Positions 27,508 through 37,976 are shown, counted from the stretch's first letter. The stretch is DNA of 64,000 nucleotides from Gloeocapsopsis crepidinum LEGE 06123 (GCF_015207655.1 NZ_JADEWN010000006.1:62001-126000); one strand, 5' to 3'. Program-made: numbers and translations. The notes: generated by a model not told the origin, from the sequence alone.

Positions 27508-28179
27508 ATGTTTAACGTTACTCCACATAATTTTAAAAAAATCCAATTTCTAACTGTTTTTAGTACGATAATAATAATGCCAATAATATCTGGAAGCGCA
27601 GCATTTGCCGTTCCCAGAGGAAGTAAGTTATATTCCCAAGTTCAACCCAGTCCTAGTAGTCCATCGCTTAACCCTAGACCAAGCATTTTTAGCGAACCAC
27701 CTTATAACCGTACCCAAACTCCAGTATCTCCAAGTTCTGATATACCAGTATCACCTACAACCCCAGGAACAACACCTCCTTCCCCTTGTCCACCTACAGC
27801 ACCCAGTTCAACTCCAGCACCTAGTTCTGTAACTCAGCCTCCGCTACCAGAACAACAACAAGCTCCTATTACAAGAGTAATGCCTGTTGATGGGAGAGTG
27901 AATATTAGATTGACTAATACAACCAATGCTGTGATTTTCTATCAAGTCATTGGTAATACTGAACAACGCAGCCTCGCAGGAAAGTCAGAAGTGACATTAC
28001 GCGATCTACCTGCACCTGTATCGTTAACATTTTCCCGACAAGATCGAGGATTACTTAGACCAACTTTGAGTGCAACTTCAATGGGATTGTTGGAAGTTAC
28101 ATTAGACGCAACAACTGATTTAGCAGAGGATAGAACAACAATTCGAGTCCAACAAGATGGTGCTGTCTTAGTCAATTAG
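27508..28179 (+). CDS. Secreted proline-rich hypothetical protein
   Basis: About 223 residues. A signal peptide (FLTVFSTIIIMPIISGSAAFA) is followed by a Pro/Ser/Thr-rich linker of about 80 residues and a small globular domain with RVMPVDGRVNIRLTNTTNAVIFYQVIGNTEQRSLAGKSEVTLRDLP, an Ig-like or beta-sandwich-looking pattern found in unnamed cyanobacterial exported proteins. The ORF track uses ATG 27487; ATG 27508 is preferred since it has GAGG seven bases upstream. Function unknown. Confidence 0.7.
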   Translation: MFNVTPHNFKKIQFLTVFSTIIIMPIISGSAAFAVPRGSKLYSQVQPSPSSPSLNPRPSIFSEPPYNRTQTPVSPSSDIPVSPTTPGTTPPSPCPPTAPSSTPAPSSVTQPPLPEQQQAPITRVMPVDGRVNIRLTNTTNAVIFYQVIGNTEQRSLAGKSEVTLRDLPAPVSLTFSRQDRGLLRPTLSATSMGLLEVTLDATTDLAEDRTTIRVQQDGAVLVN

Positions 28180-28215
28180 TAAGTTGCCTCCATCAACTCT
28201 CAAAAACTTCATCCG

Positions 28216-28246
28216 AAAAGTGAGGAGTGGTTATCCTCACTTTTTT
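28216..28246 (+). terminator. Strong Rho-independent terminator
   Basis: AAAAGTGAGGA (28216-28226) and TCCTCACTTTT (28234-28244) form a perfect 11-bp stem with a 7-base loop and end in a T tract, 37 bases after the stop of the proline-rich gene. The rest of the 28180-28514 gap holds no recognised feature. Confidence 0.92.
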
Positions 28247-28514
28247 GCTGTTTTATCAAAATAGCGATCGCTTGCTAAATTAACTTAAAACTTAAGTGAG
28301 GAACTTCTCGCTCGTTTGCTTCAGTACAAATGCTTAGCGCATAATAGACGGGAGGACAAAAGTTAGATTTTTTGTCATTGATAAACTAGAAATGTATACG
28401 TAAGAATATTTAGCTCAGCAACACTTGATTGCTCAAAGTGAATTAATCGCACTCTCAAGCAAGACAGCAGTTGCAGTTTTTAATACAAATTATCGCTCAA
28501 ACCCTTGTAAATTA

Positions 28515-29102
28515 ATGTTTTTAGTTTTTGGTAATATGTCTCTCCTTTCGCCTTTAACTGTAGGTGCTTTTTTCCCAGGACTCGACACCTTGTTTTCTAC
28601 GCAAGGAATTATGGTTATGCTACTAGCCGCCTATGCAGGTGCTATGTGGCTATTTCTTACCAGCGCGCCCAAAGTACACACCGTGATGGTGTCAGATATG
28701 GAAATAGCCAGACAGTTGTATGAAGGACTGCTTGATTTACCCGCTGCTGATGTGCCACTACACTATTACTACAACTATGAGCAAACTATTGGTGCAGCAG
28801 GAATTGACCCATTATATATGTCTGCTAGTCCAGGAATTGGTACAACTCGTAGTTTGAATGCTCCTGATGGGCTGTGGTATCAACTCAAGAAAAATACTCA
28901 GTTGCACGTAGTCTCTGGTGCTGGTTTGGGTAGAAAGAACCAGCAACGTCATGTTTGCTTTGACCGCGACTGTTTAGAACAAATCTTAATGCGTGTGGAA
29001 GTTCGTGGGTTAAAGCACAAAATTCTCAGTCAAAAGCCATTAACCTTTTTAGTCAAAGATCTCGAAGGACGCGTGATTGAGTTAGCTGAAGTTTCTAACT
29101 AA
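28515..29102 (+). CDS. VOC/glyoxalase-like conserved cyanobacterial protein
   Basis: About 195 residues from ATG 28515 (the ORF track opens at TTG 28425; MSLLSPL at 28536 is a third option). One hydrophobic segment (GIMVMLLAAYAGAMWLFLTS) precedes a domain with KVHTVMVSDMEIARQLYEGLLDLP and a late FLVKDLEGRVIELAEV, the paired beta-alpha-beta pattern of vicinal-oxygen-chelate proteins. HVCFDRDCLEQILMRVEVRGLKHKIL supports this. Metal ligands are not obvious. Function unknown. Confidence 0.7.
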   Translation: MFLVFGNMSLLSPLTVGAFFPGLDTLFSTQGIMVMLLAAYAGAMWLFLTSAPKVHTVMVSDMEIARQLYEGLLDLPAADVPLHYYYNYEQTIGAAGIDPLYMSASPGIGTTRSLNAPDGLWYQLKKNTQLHVVSGAGLGRKNQQRHVCFDRDCLEQILMRVEVRGLKHKILSQKPLTFLVKDLEGRVIELAEVSN

Positions 29103-29137
29103 AGGTGGATGCTACGGGACGCAGGCTAAATATACAA

Positions 29138-29155
29138 AGTCCACCTACGTGGACT
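29138..29155. repeat. Palindromic repeat, copy B (single hairpin)
   Basis: AGTCCAC-CTAC-GTGGACT, the same 7-bp stem as in copies A and C, with a different loop; preceded by CGGGACGCAGGCTA. Also between the 3' ends of two convergent genes. Confidence 0.7.
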
Positions 29156-29304
29156 AATACTGTCTGTATTGCTGCAATTTCAATGACTCTTTTGCGTAAA
29201 ACTACCTGGCATCGAATACGATGAGGCTTCTTGACGACGCTGCTGGGGGTTAGCTGCATGCGGTTGTTATACAGTATTTACCAATAAAAAGAATTTCTTT
29301 TACC

Positions 29305-29772
29305 TTAGGCACCCTCATCAAGATCGTAGATGTATTCAATATATGTCTCTCGAACTTTCCGCGCACCGGTTATCTCAAAAGCCCTCTTTGCCGCCTCATT
29401 ATCCAAAGATGTTCCGACCCAAATGCGGCTAACCTGATCTTCTATACAACACTTTTTAAGCTCTTCAATCATTCGAGTTCCTATCCCTTTTCTCCTGAAC
29501 CTTGCATCAACGACAATATCGTACAAATACACTTGGAAGCTGGTATTCTCTACAGCGGGAAAACGAAAAGCACTCAAATAACCAACGGGAGTTGAATCAA
29601 CTAGACACAAAAGGAAATAGCAATTCTTACAACCCAAGGCTTGCTTCAGATAAGCATGGCTAGCTACGCTGCCTCGTTCTGACTCTGGGATCAATAGCCA
29701 AAGGGCGGAAGCCAAAAGCTCATGATCGTTCTCCTGTAGTCTTCGTATCTCCATAAGAGTTTGCGATCGCAT
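29305..29772 (-). CDS. GNAT family N-acetyltransferase
   Basis: 155 residues. Acetyl-CoA motif RFRRKGIGTRMIEELK (RxxGIG) after YLYDIVVDARF; the rest (NEAAKRAFEITGARKVRETYIEYIYDL) matches the aminoglycoside 3-N-acetyltransferase I (AAC(3)-I)-like GNAT layout, including ALWLLIPESERG. Resemblance to AAC(3)-I does not by itself mean resistance; environmental homologues are common. ATG at 29772; a second ATG at 29754 is possible. Confidence 0.82.
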   Translation of the reverse strand: MRSQTLMEIRRLQENDHELLASALWLLIPESERGSVASHAYLKQALGCKNCYFLLCLVDSTPVGYLSAFRFPAVENTSFQVYLYDIVVDARFRRKGIGTRMIEELKKCCIEDQVSRIWVGTSLDNEAAKRAFEITGARKVRETYIEYIYDLDEGA

Positions 29773-29893
29773 CGTTCAACTTCTTGTAGAAGTAGGCTAA
29801 AGGATTGTTAACTAGGGACGAGAAGCAAGGAAATAGTGATTAGGTTTTAGGTAAATACTATTATTGTTCTTCCCTAACCTCTGATCCCTTCTC

Positions 29894-31624
29894 TCACTCA
29901 CTTTTCAGCCGCACTTGGTCGTATGCAAATTTACCGCGAATGTATTCGTTGAAATAATGTCCTTGAGAAGTCTCCTGTTCTAACCCTTGCGCAATATCAG
30001 CGGGAACATCTTGGTAGTTGTAGATGCTGCCATTTTTGAATTCAATTTGGAGAAGTTTCCTAGCTGGATCGTAATCGTATTTTTTGATCAAGCTGCTAGC
30101 GGATTTGAGTAATGGAAAAGCGATCGCATCGCGAATACTCGCACAATCTGTCAATAGCATCACCAAGCGGTCAATTCCAATACCTAAACCTACAGTTGGT
30201 GGCATTCCATACTCTAAGGCGGTGATAAAATCTTCATCAACGCCCTGTGCTTCCAAATCTCCAGCTGCTTTCCGCGCTGCTTGGGCTTCAAGTCGCTGAC
30301 GTTGATCGATCGGATCGGTTAACTCAGAAAAACCATTTGCTGTCTCTCTACCCACAATAAACAATTCAAATCGCTCAACCAAACCAGGCTTGGAACGATG
30401 CGGCTTTGCCAAAGGTGAAATTTCTACAGGATAATCGAGAACATACGTCGGCTGAATAAGTTGAGATTCTACTTTTTGCTCAAATGCTTCATTGAGAACT
30501 TTACCAATTGAATCACATGCCTCAACGTCAATTCCAGCATTTGCCGCCGCAGCTTTTGCTTCTTCCAGTGAAGAAAATGCCGCAAAATCAATTTCTGTAG
30601 CTTCTTTGACTAAATCGTGCATCGTCACGCGTCGCCAAGGAGGAGTTAAATCAATTGCCTCACCTTGGTATGTAATTTGCAGCTTACCCAATACCTCTTG
30701 CGCCACAGTAACAATCAAATCCTCCGTCAGCGCCATCATGTCATGGTAATCACCATAAGCTTGGTAAACTTCTACCGAGGTAAATTCTGGGTTGTGGCGT
30801 GTCGAAACGCCTTCATTACGAAAAATGCGTCCTAACTCGAATACTTTTTCAAATCCACCCACAATCATCCGCTTGAGGTGTAGTTCAGTCGCAATTCGCA
30901 GATACAACTCCATTTCCAGCGTATTGTGGTAGGTGATAAACGGACGTGCATCTGCGCCTCCAGCCTCTGCTTGTAGTACAGGAGTTTCAATTTCAATAAA
31001 GCCCTGTGTTTCCAAATAACGACGAATTCCAGCAGTAATTCGAGCGCGGCGGCGAAAAGTCTGCTGTACTTCTGGATTCACAATTAAATCAACATACCGC
31101 TGACGATAGCGCTTTTCGGTATCTGTGAGACCATGCCATTTATCTGGTAAAGGCAACAAAGATTTAGTCAGAATCGCGTACTCGCTGACATTAACCGATA
31201 ACTCACCTTTTTCTGTCTTCTTGATAGTACCTTTGGCTCCTAGAATATCTCCCACATCCGTTAGCTGCTTCAAGTGATTAAAAGCATCGGGATCGGTACT
31301 TGCCATGCCTTGCTGGATTCTTTTTTTATCTAGGTATAGTTGAATTGTGCCAGTTTCATCTTGCAAGCTGAAAAAAGCAAGTTTACCAAAAACGCGACGT
31401 GCGAGGATACGACCGGCGATCGCAACTTCGACATCAACCTCTTCACCGCTTGGTAAATCGGCAAATTTTTCTTGGAGTTGTGTTGTATGATGCGTCACTT
31501 CCCAGCGGTAAGCGTAAGGATTCATCCCTAGTTGCTTAAGTTGAGCAACTTTTTCTAAACGCGCAGCACGGATTTCTTCTAGACTTGAGGTACTTTGAGA
31601 ATTTGAAGAGTGATCGGCAGACAT
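29894..31624 (-). CDS. lysS: Lysyl-tRNA synthetase class II with C-terminal KTSC domain
   Basis: Charges tRNA-Lys. OB-fold anticodon domain ([24 protein letters not shown]) at about 65-150, class II motif 1 ([21 protein letters not shown]), motif 2 ([20 protein letters not shown]) and motif 3 ([13 protein letters not shown]) are intact. A typical enzyme ends soon after motif 3 at about 500 residues; here about 60 more residues follow ([32 protein letters not shown]...[12 protein letters not shown]), which is the KTSC domain named for its occurrence after lysyl-tRNA synthetase. Confidence 0.97.
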   Translation of the reverse strand: MSADHSSNSQSTSSLEEIRAARLEKVAQLKQLGMNPYAYRWEVTHHTTQLQEKFADLPSGEEVDVEVAIAGRILARRVFGKLAFFSLQDETGTIQLYLDKKRIQQGMASTDPDAFNHLKQLTDVGDILGAKGTIKKTEKGELSVNVSEYAILTKSLLPLPDKWHGLTDTEKRYRQRYVDLIVNPEVQQTFRRRARITAGIRRYLETQGFIEIETPVLQAEAGGADARPFITYHNTLEMELYLRIATELHLKRMIVGGFEKVFELGRIFRNEGVSTRHNPEFTSVEVYQAYGDYHDMMALTEDLIVTVAQEVLGKLQITYQGEAIDLTPPWRRVTMHDLVKEATEIDFAAFSSLEEAKAAAANAGIDVEACDSIGKVLNEAFEQKVESQLIQPTYVLDYPVEISPLAKPHRSKPGLVERFELFIVGRETANGFSELTDPIDQRQRLEAQAARKAAGDLEAQGVDEDFITALEYGMPPTVGLGIGIDRLVMLLTDCASIRDAIAFPLLKSASSLIKKYDYDPARKLLQIEFKNGSIYNYQDVPADIAQGLEQETSQGHYFNEYIRGKFAYDQVRLKSE

Positions 31625-32076
31625 GGTAATTATTTAAGAGCCACTGAGGAACTATACAGACTGGCAATGCTTTCGATTATAAACTTGCGTTGCAATTCCT
31701 GTCGCAGTGTAGTTATCTCAATTGATAGCTTCATCAGGATCAATTCCTAAGCAATCTTTCGGCTAAGCATTCTGCATTTAGTGTTCCTGCTATATTCTGA
31801 CCAGGTTCAGCACAGAGACGTTCTGGTGATGCCCTTTCTGCACTGGTGCAGCAAGACATCCTATTTACTTTACAAAGACTCTTGCCCATAATTGTAAACC
31901 CAGTTCTACTGCTCTATGACGACATGGCTTTAAAACTGAAACAAATATTGTCTTTGAGCTAACATCTTTGCACTCGCAGCGGAACTAAAGCTATTAACGA
32001 TCAGCCCGTCACTTTTTGTTAGCCTCGATAAATTGGGGGTACGGGTTGCATCGTAGTAGAAATCATCAGGGACATC
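31625..32076. other. Divergent intergenic region, nothing recognised
   Basis: 452 bp between the starts of lysS (minus) and the P450 gene (plus). No ORF over 60 codons with protein-like composition, no RNA or repeat recognised. Confidence 0.5.
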
Positions 32077-33426
32077 ATGGTGCAAGATATTTTTGAACTA
32101 CCAGGACCAGAAGGCAAGGCTTTAGTTGGTAATCTACTCGACTTGAGCCAAGATCCATTAGGTTTTTTAACGCATTGTGCGCGGGAGTATGGTGATATTG
32201 TGCCAATGCGCTTGGGATTAACTCCAACATGTTTAGTTACGCACCCTGATTTAATTGAGGAAATCCTTAAAGACAGGGACTCTTTTATTAAAAGTCGTGG
32301 TTTTCAGGCATTGCGCACTTTATTGGGTGAAGGATTATTAACAAGCGAGGGTGAATCGTGGTTTCGCCAGCGCCGCCTTGTGCAGCCTGTGTTTCACCAA
32401 AAGCTAATTGCTAGTTATGCCACGGTAATGGTTGAATATACTGAACGAATGCTGACTACCTGGCAAGATGGAGAAACGCGGAATATTCATGCCGATATGA
32501 TGCGTCTTACTCTCAATATTGTGATGAAATGTCTATTTAATCAGAACATTGATGAAGGAAACGCACAGGCGATCGCTCATGCGTTGGATGTCGCAATGAA
32601 TTGGTTTGAAAGTAAGCGCCAGCAGAATTTTTTGATTTGGGAATGGTTTCCTCGACCAGAAAATATTCGCTATCGCAATGCTATTAGTCAAATGGACACG
32701 ACGATTTATAGCATTATTGAGCAAAGACGCACTAGCGGTGAAGATCCTGGAGATTTACTCTCAATGCTCATGCAGGCGCGTGATGAAGACGATGGTACTG
32801 GAATGAGCGATCGCCAATTACGCGATGAGGTGGCAACTTTGATGTTAGCAGGGCATGAAACAACAGCAAACGCGTTGACCTGGACATGGATGCTACTTGC
32901 TCAACATCCTCAAGTATTAGCTAAACTCCAAACTGAGTTGCAAGAAGTACTTGATTGACGTTCTCCTACTGACGCTGATATTCCGCAATTGCGTTATACC
33001 GATATGATTGTAAAAGAATCGATGCGACTCTATCCACCAGTTGCAATTTTTGGGCGCGAAGCTGCGGTGGATTGTCAAATTGGTGACTACAACGTACCCA
33101 AAGGCTGCACGATTATGATTAGCCAGTGGGCAATGCATCGCAATCCTCAGTATTTTGCCGATCCCGAAATTTTTAAGCCAGAACGCTGGGCAGACGATTT
33201 AGAAAAACAACTGCCCAGAGGCGTTTATATTCCTTTTGGTGATGGACCACGCATTTGTATTGGCAAAGGTTTTGCACTCATGGAAGCTATTTTATTACTC
33301 ACAACAGTTGCTCAGAAGTTTCGTCTCAATCTTTTGCCTGTTCCAATTGTGCCGCAGCCTTCAATTACTCTGCGACCAGAGCATGGTATCAAAGTGGTTT
33401 TGCAACTGAATGCTTCAGGGAAATAG
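32077..33426 (+). pseudogene. Cytochrome P450 gene interrupted by one in-frame TGA
   Basis: Two ORFs in the same frame (32077-32958 and the part around 32989-33426) form one P450 of about 449 codons. All signature elements are present: I-helix AGHETTANALTW and, after the stop, ExxR in VKESMRLYPP, PERF-like KPERWADD, and heme loop FGDGPRICIGKGFALMEA with its Cys. The break is TGA at 32956-32958 inside ...EVLD*RSPTDADIPQL, where homologues usually have Gly, so a GGA-to-TGA change is likely. Nothing else is damaged, suggesting a very recent mutation, a sequencing error or readthrough. Heme is bound after the stop, so the truncated product cannot work. Confidence 0.9.
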
Positions 33427-33693
33427 TCTGCTTTTGTAAAGAGTTACAATGTCTGTTTTCTAGTATGTAAGTATCCAAACATATACTTCTTAACTTCAGG
33501 GAGGCGCGATCGCATTAAATTTAGCTACACTGCATAAAGCCTCCCTACACTGCGATATCGATGAGTTAGTATTTTGGTTTTATACCTATGCTTCTCAGTG
33601 GTTGTAACAGTTACCAAGGAAGACTTTTTTGTGTTTGCATTCATAATAAAACAGGCGCGAGCAATCCTAAGTTGATAGTACGAGTAAAACTAC

Positions 33694-35265
33694 GTGATTG
33701 AAGCAGAAGTCCACTACTCACTGCATAACTTCCTGCGATCGCAGGGCGAAGCTTCCTGGCATCATCATTTAACGATGGCACGGTTGGTAGCACGAGGATT
33801 GCGGCTCAAGCGTAGTGCTTTAATTCAAGTCGGGGCTGGTAGTGGCTATCAAGGGCGATATCGCCTGAGTTATCTTGCTCCCGCATTAATGTGGCAAGAA
33901 CCTGTGATTATTGTTGCTTCTGAGGAAGTGCAGCAGCGATTATTACGTGTTGAAATTCCACCACTCCAGCAGTGGTTGCAAACTGATAAAAAAATTCTCA
34001 CAGGTGATTCTTGGGCTTACGATAATTTTCAAGGATTATTGATCGTCTCTCCTACAGCTTGGTTAGCAGCGCAGTTGGCAGGAAAAGGATTTCCTGCGAG
34101 TATTCCTACAATTCTTGATGGCGTAGATGATCTGGAAATGTGGACTCGAACTCAACTTACGGCAAGTATTCAAACTGGTGATTGGGATGAATTAATGCTC
34201 GCTTTTCCCCAACAGGTAGAAGTTATTCGCAATGCACGAGTACAACTGACAAAAGCTGTTTTTCAACATCCAATTAATCCTTACGAGTGCTATCTATGCT
34301 CGCATCAAGAACAAGACATTCTCGCTAGTCTTTATCAAAACCTAAAAATAAGTTGCACAAAAGATCAAGCGCGACACAGCGATGATATTGAGCAACTCGC
34401 TACATCCTCACATGACCTCTGGATGCCAAATGCTTGGCGTAAATTTTGGCAACGCCCGCGCGACAATCAACTACTTTGGGCAACAATTTCGCGATCTCAA
34501 GGCTTATTTTCCGTCCACTCTACGCCTGTGGAAGTTGCGTCTGCACTTGCCCCAATTTGGTCTAGACAACCAGTTGTGTTAATTGGAAGTGCTTTGGATC
34601 AAGAGGCTGAAGCTCCCATCTATCGTAGAAACTTGGGTTTAGGCGAATTAACTTGTCTAAAGTTTTCTGACGAGCGCCGTGAGAATCTCATTCAACTTTA
34701 TTTGCCCGATCGCTTACCTTTACCAAATACACCAGAATTTCAAACTGCATTTATTGAGAAAGTACTTTCGCTCCTTAGCTTAACCGTTGCATCTCCTGGA
34801 ACGACTGTCATTTTGGTAGGAGATGTACCTCTCAAGGCACAAGTTGGTGCAACTTTAGCTGCAGAATTTGGTTCGCGGGTACAAGTTGAGAAAACGACTT
34901 TAGACAATCGCGGGATCTTAGTAACTGGTTGGGACTTTTGGCGACAGCATCAAAGTGAATTCCCAACTCCACAATTATTGATCATTGCCACGTTACCTCT
35001 CCCTTCTTTAGAAAACCCCCTAGTCGCAGGTCGAGTTGCTTACTACAAGCACAAGCATCAAGATTGGTTTCGTTTTTACCTCTTGCCAGCTGCTTTGAAT
35101 GAATTAGCCCGCGCGATCGCCCCAGTTCGCGATCGCCAAGGTGTAGTTGCCTTGCTCGACAGCAGAGTCTTACACCGTAGTTATGGCTCTCAAATTCTAG
35201 CTGCTCTTAGTCCTATGGCAAGAATTGATTATTTAGATTCCAGTTTCCTCTCTCCAACAAATTGA
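33694..35265 (+). CDS. Helicase-like conserved cyanobacterial protein (DinG/SF2-related, P-loop degenerate)
   Basis: 523 residues from a GTG start. Overall reading resembles SF2 helicases: an N-terminal nucleotide-site-like loop VGAGSGYQGRYRLSYLAPAL (46-65), then PVIIVASEEV (motif Ia-like), LLIVSPTAWLAAQLAG, TILDGVDDLEMW (DEAH-like but DGVDD), and C-terminal GILVTGWDFW and VAGRVAYYKHKHQDWFRFYLLPAALNELARAIAPVRDRQGVVALLDSR, which matches the end of DinG-like enzymes. The Lys-Ser/Thr of a normal Walker A (GK[ST]) is missing, so ATPase activity is doubtful. Assignment is moderate. Confidence 0.6.
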   Translation: MIEAEVHYSLHNFLRSQGEASWHHHLTMARLVARGLRLKRSALIQVGAGSGYQGRYRLSYLAPALMWQEPVIIVASEEVQQRLLRVEIPPLQQWLQTDKKILTGDSWAYDNFQGLLIVSPTAWLAAQLAGKGFPASIPTILDGVDDLEMWTRTQLTASIQTGDWDELMLAFPQQVEVIRNARVQLTKAVFQHPINPYECYLCSHQEQDILASLYQNLKISCTKDQARHSDDIEQLATSSHDLWMPNAWRKFWQRPRDNQLLWATISRSQGLFSVHSTPVEVASALAPIWSRQPVVLIGSALDQEAEAPIYRRNLGLGELTCLKFSDERRENLIQLYLPDRLPLPNTPEFQTAFIEKVLSLLSLTVASPGTTVILVGDVPLKAQVGATLAAEFGSRVQVEKTTLDNRGILVTGWDFWRQHQSEFPTPQLLIIATLPLPSLENPLVAGRVAYYKHKHQDWFRFYLLPAALNELARAIAPVRDRQGVVALLDSRVLHRSYGSQILAALSPMARIDYLDSSFLSPTN

Positions 35266-35353
35266 GGGGTGAGTGATGAGTGGCGCTTTGGCTAGTGATT
35301 AGTTTTGAATTTTGAATAAAAAGAATTTTCTTCACTCATAACTCAGCACTCAG

Positions 35354-35373
35354 AACTCAACACTTCACGACTC
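35354..35373. repeat. Second copy of a 20-bp intergenic repeat
   Basis: AACTCAACACTTCACGACTC, identical to 1820-1839. The surrounding stretch (35270-35370) is the same low-complexity GAGTTTTGAATT / AACTCAGCACTC type. Confidence 0.75.
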
Positions 35374-35540
35374 CTAATCTTCCCCAGCTTCTTCACGATC
35401 CCTCACCCATTGCTGTCGTGCTAGTAGGAGCGCTATTATCAAGGCACAGCAGATGTTTGACATTGACTACGAGACTGATTACTGAGTATTTATTAAGTTT
35501 TTTCAATCCACAATCTCAAAATTCAGAATGGAATAGGACT

Positions 35541-35753
35541 ATGGGCGAAGCAAAGCGTCGTAAAGCAGCACTAGGGGAGAACTACGGTAAAGAAGCTCAA
35601 ATTCTTCCTTGGCTTCCTGTCACCAAAAGTCAAGCCCAACAATTTAGTAAATGGAGCAATCGCGGTGCTTGGTTTGGTATTGGCTTTCTAGTTATTTGGT
35701 GGATCACTGTTCGGTTTATTGGTCCAGCTTTTGGCTGGTGGCAAGTGACCTAG
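35541..35753 (+). CDS. DUF2839 domain-containing protein
   Basis: 70 residues beginning MGEAKRRKAALGENYGKE, then ILPWLPVTKSQAQQFSKW and one membrane segment (AWFGIGFLVIWWITVRFIGPAFGWW). This is the small cyanobacterial DUF2839 family. The ORF track begins 41 codons earlier at 35418, in repeat sequence; the ATG at 35541 gives the exact family start. Function unknown; probably a thylakoid or plasma membrane protein. Confidence 0.9.
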   Translation: MGEAKRRKAALGENYGKEAQILPWLPVTKSQAQQFSKWSNRGAWFGIGFLVIWWITVRFIGPAFGWWQVT

Positions 35754-36095
35754 GTCTGACTGAATTGATTCTTCATAAATGTCATAAAAATTTACGCTTG
35801 CTATTGTCATTCTCAAATAGCAGAGTATCAGGTGAGCCAGACTTGACTTTTGCGTTATTTCTAGCTACCGCTAACGATAGAAACACTCTGTGAGAGTGAC
35901 AGTCTGTAGATTTAAGCAAGAAATATGACTTTTTGCATACAGTCAATCAGCAAATAATCAGTTAGCTTGTATCTATGTAAATGTTTATCTGAATTTAGAT
36001 AGGATATTTACCTCTGAAATAAATATATTTTTAGGTAAATATAAAGAAAGTCTAAAAATAGGTCTACAATTAAGTGTGGTGTTTGGAGGACGACC
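35754..36095. other. Intergenic region, nothing recognised
   Basis: 342 bp between the DUF2839 gene and the GTG-start gene at 36096. AT-rich towards the end; must hold the promoter of the next gene. No repeat or RNA recognised. Confidence 0.5.
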
Positions 36096-36440
36096 GTGTT
36101 TCTCAGATTAGCAGAACAACACCGACAATATGTCCAGGATCTCGTGATGAATCTGCAAGCTCTGGCAACCGTGTTAGAGCGACGTGGTTATTTGGCATCA
36201 TGTTATACCTGTGGCGGGCAAATGAGCAGCGCCTCATTTATGGTTAGCTTGGGAGACAACCATTTGATTCGGTTTCTCGTGTCCGATTATGGCATCACTT
36301 GGACTGAGATGCGTGACGATCGGGAACTTATGAAGTTAGAGGGCGCTGAAGCGATTAGTCAGTTACAAGAACTTGCTAATTTAGTCAAACATTCTGTTTC
36401 CCCTAATGAATCACCAATATTGCTTAGCAAAAAGGTTTAG
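36096..36440 (+). CDS. Conserved hypothetical protein with a CxxC pair
   Basis: 114 residues from a GTG preceded by GGAGG (10-base spacing region TTTGGAGGACGACCGTG). The N-terminal about 30 residues form a likely helix (RQYVQDLVMNLQALATVLERR), followed by CYTCGG (Cys36, Cys39) and a beta-rich middle (FMVSLGDNHLIRFLVSDYGITWTEM). A single CxxC could be redox-active or bind metal only as a dimer. No family recognised; composition and ribosome site support a real gene. Confidence 0.7.
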   Translation: MFLRLAEQHRQYVQDLVMNLQALATVLERRGYLASCYTCGGQMSSASFMVSLGDNHLIRFLVSDYGITWTEMRDDRELMKLEGAEAISQLQELANLVKHSVSPNESPILLSKKV

Positions 36441-36539
36441 AGATTGTGGCACTCTAAATCTTTTAGTCTCAGCAGGTGGCAAGGCGATCGCTACTTAGGT
36501 TTATAGGACGCAACTGCGCAAAGATCAGATCCAAATAAG

Positions 36540-36572
36540 ATCCCTAGCTCGTACAGCACAGCTAGGGATTTT
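36540..36572 (+). terminator. Likely terminator between the 36096 gene and recA
   Basis: ATCCCTAGCT (36540-36549) pairs perfectly with AGCTAGGGAT (36560-36569), 10-base loop, followed by TTTT. It lies in the gap between convergent stops (36440 and recA 36636) and may act in both directions, though the T run favours plus. Confidence 0.7.
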
Positions 36573-36635
36573 AACTTAACAAAGTACTAGAAGTGGAATA
36601 GACTTGACTTGTCTTACCACTCCTAATAATTATAA

Positions 36636-37703
36636 TTATTCGTCAGCATCTAATTCTGCGTCGTCTTCAGTTTCTCCAACTGAATTAGCAGAAACAACTG
36701 CTCCCATTTCCAGCTTTTCTCGAACTATCTGCTGAATTTGCTGCGCTAGTTCAAGATTTTCTTCTAAATATTTGATGGCGTTATCACGACCTTGAGCAAT
36801 ATTATCGCCGTTATAGCTATACCAAGCTCCTTTGCGGACAACAACACCAGTTTCTTCCGCTAGGTCAACAATACAGCCTAGAGTTGAAACACCTTTGCCA
36901 AACACAATGTCAAATTCTGCCACTCGAAAAGGTGGAGCAACTTTGTTTTTAGCAACTTTAACTTTGACACGATTACCAAACTCTTCGGTACCTTTTTTCA
37001 AGGTTTGAATCCGGCGAATGTCGAGTCGAACTGAAGCGTAAAACTTTAGAGCGTTACCACCAGTAGTTGTTTCTGGGTTGCCGTAAGTCACACCGATCTT
37101 TTGGCGCAACTGGTTGAGAAATATGACAGTACAGCCAGATTTACCAATATTACCTGTGATTTTCCTTAACGCCTGGCTCATTAAACGAGCTTGAAGACCA
37201 ACGTGCGTATCACCCATTTCGCCTTCAATTTCAGCACGGGGAACAAGTGCAGCTACTGAGTCTACTACGACAATGTCTACAGCTGCCGAGCGGACGAGCT
37301 GATCCACAATTTCTAAAGCCGCTTCCCCTGTATCAGGTTGAGAAACCAGTAAATTGGCAATATCAACTCCCAGTGCAGCAGCATAGGTAGGATCGAGGGC
37401 GTGTTCCGCATCAACAAATGCAGCAACACCACCATTTTTCTGAACTTCTGCAACTGCGTGCAGTGCTACTGTCGTTTTACCAGAACTTTCTGGACCATAA
37501 ACTTCGATGACTCGCCCTTTGGGTAAACCACCGCCCAAAGCTAAATCTAGAGTTAACGCGCCCGTGGAAATTGTTTCCACCCGCATTCGAGTGGCATCAC
37601 CAAGACGCATAATTGCTCCTTTACCGAAGCTGCGTTCAATTTGGTTTAGTACCAAGTTCAGGGCTTTTTGCTTTCCGGATGTATCAGTTGTATCAATAGC
37701 CAT
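36636..37703 (-). CDS. recA: Recombinase RecA
   Basis: Central recombinase; forms filaments on single-stranded DNA and triggers LexA self-cleavage where that system exists. 355 residues. Seen: [10 protein letters not shown], Walker [68 protein letters not shown], and an acidic C-terminus. ATG at 37703 with GAGG five bases upstream. Divergent from xseA; the 273-bp region between them contains a near-match to the cyanobacterial LexA box. Confidence 0.98.
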   Translation of the reverse strand: MAIDTTDTSGKQKALNLVLNQIERSFGKGAIMRLGDATRMRVETISTGALTLDLALGGGLPKGRVIEVYGPESSGKTTVALHAVAEVQKNGGVAAFVDAEHALDPTYAAALGVDIANLLVSQPDTGEAALEIVDQLVRSAAVDIVVVDSVAALVPRAEIEGEMGDTHVGLQARLMSQALRKITGNIGKSGCTVIFLNQLRQKIGVTYGNPETTTGGNALKFYASVRLDIRRIQTLKKGTEEFGNRVKVKVAKNKVAPPFRVAEFDIVFGKGVSTLGCIVDLAEETGVVVRKGAWYSYNGDNIAQGRDNAIKYLEENLELAQQIQQIVREKLEMGAVVSANSVGETEDDAELDADE

Positions 37704-37751
37704 TATTGCCTCTAAGTAGGGAGGTTTAAAATTATTCTGGGAGTTATGACT

Positions 37752-37765
37752 AGTGCAGATATACT
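37752..37765 (-). promoter_or_regulatory. Candidate LexA box in the recA/xseA divergent region
   Basis: Minus strand AGTATATCTGCACT. Compared with the published cyanobacterial LexA consensus RGTACNNNDGTWCB it has two mismatches, and it differs from the perfect ssb box (AGTACATCTGTACT) at only two positions. About 49 bases upstream of recA. Confidence 0.4.
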
Positions 37766-37976
37766 ATTTTAGCTAGATTTTCTCTACTTTTGCATGAAAC
37801 TTCAAGCCGAGTTTTAATGGTAAAACAAGTCACTCTCAATAAACGGCTGAACCATGAATCTACGTTTATCCTACGTAGTAATTTAGTAAGATTTTTAACT
37901 AACAATCTTGGCTTATACACAAGAGATAATAGTTTTAAGCTTACCACTGACAACTAACTGTTCTTTTAGTTTTGTA

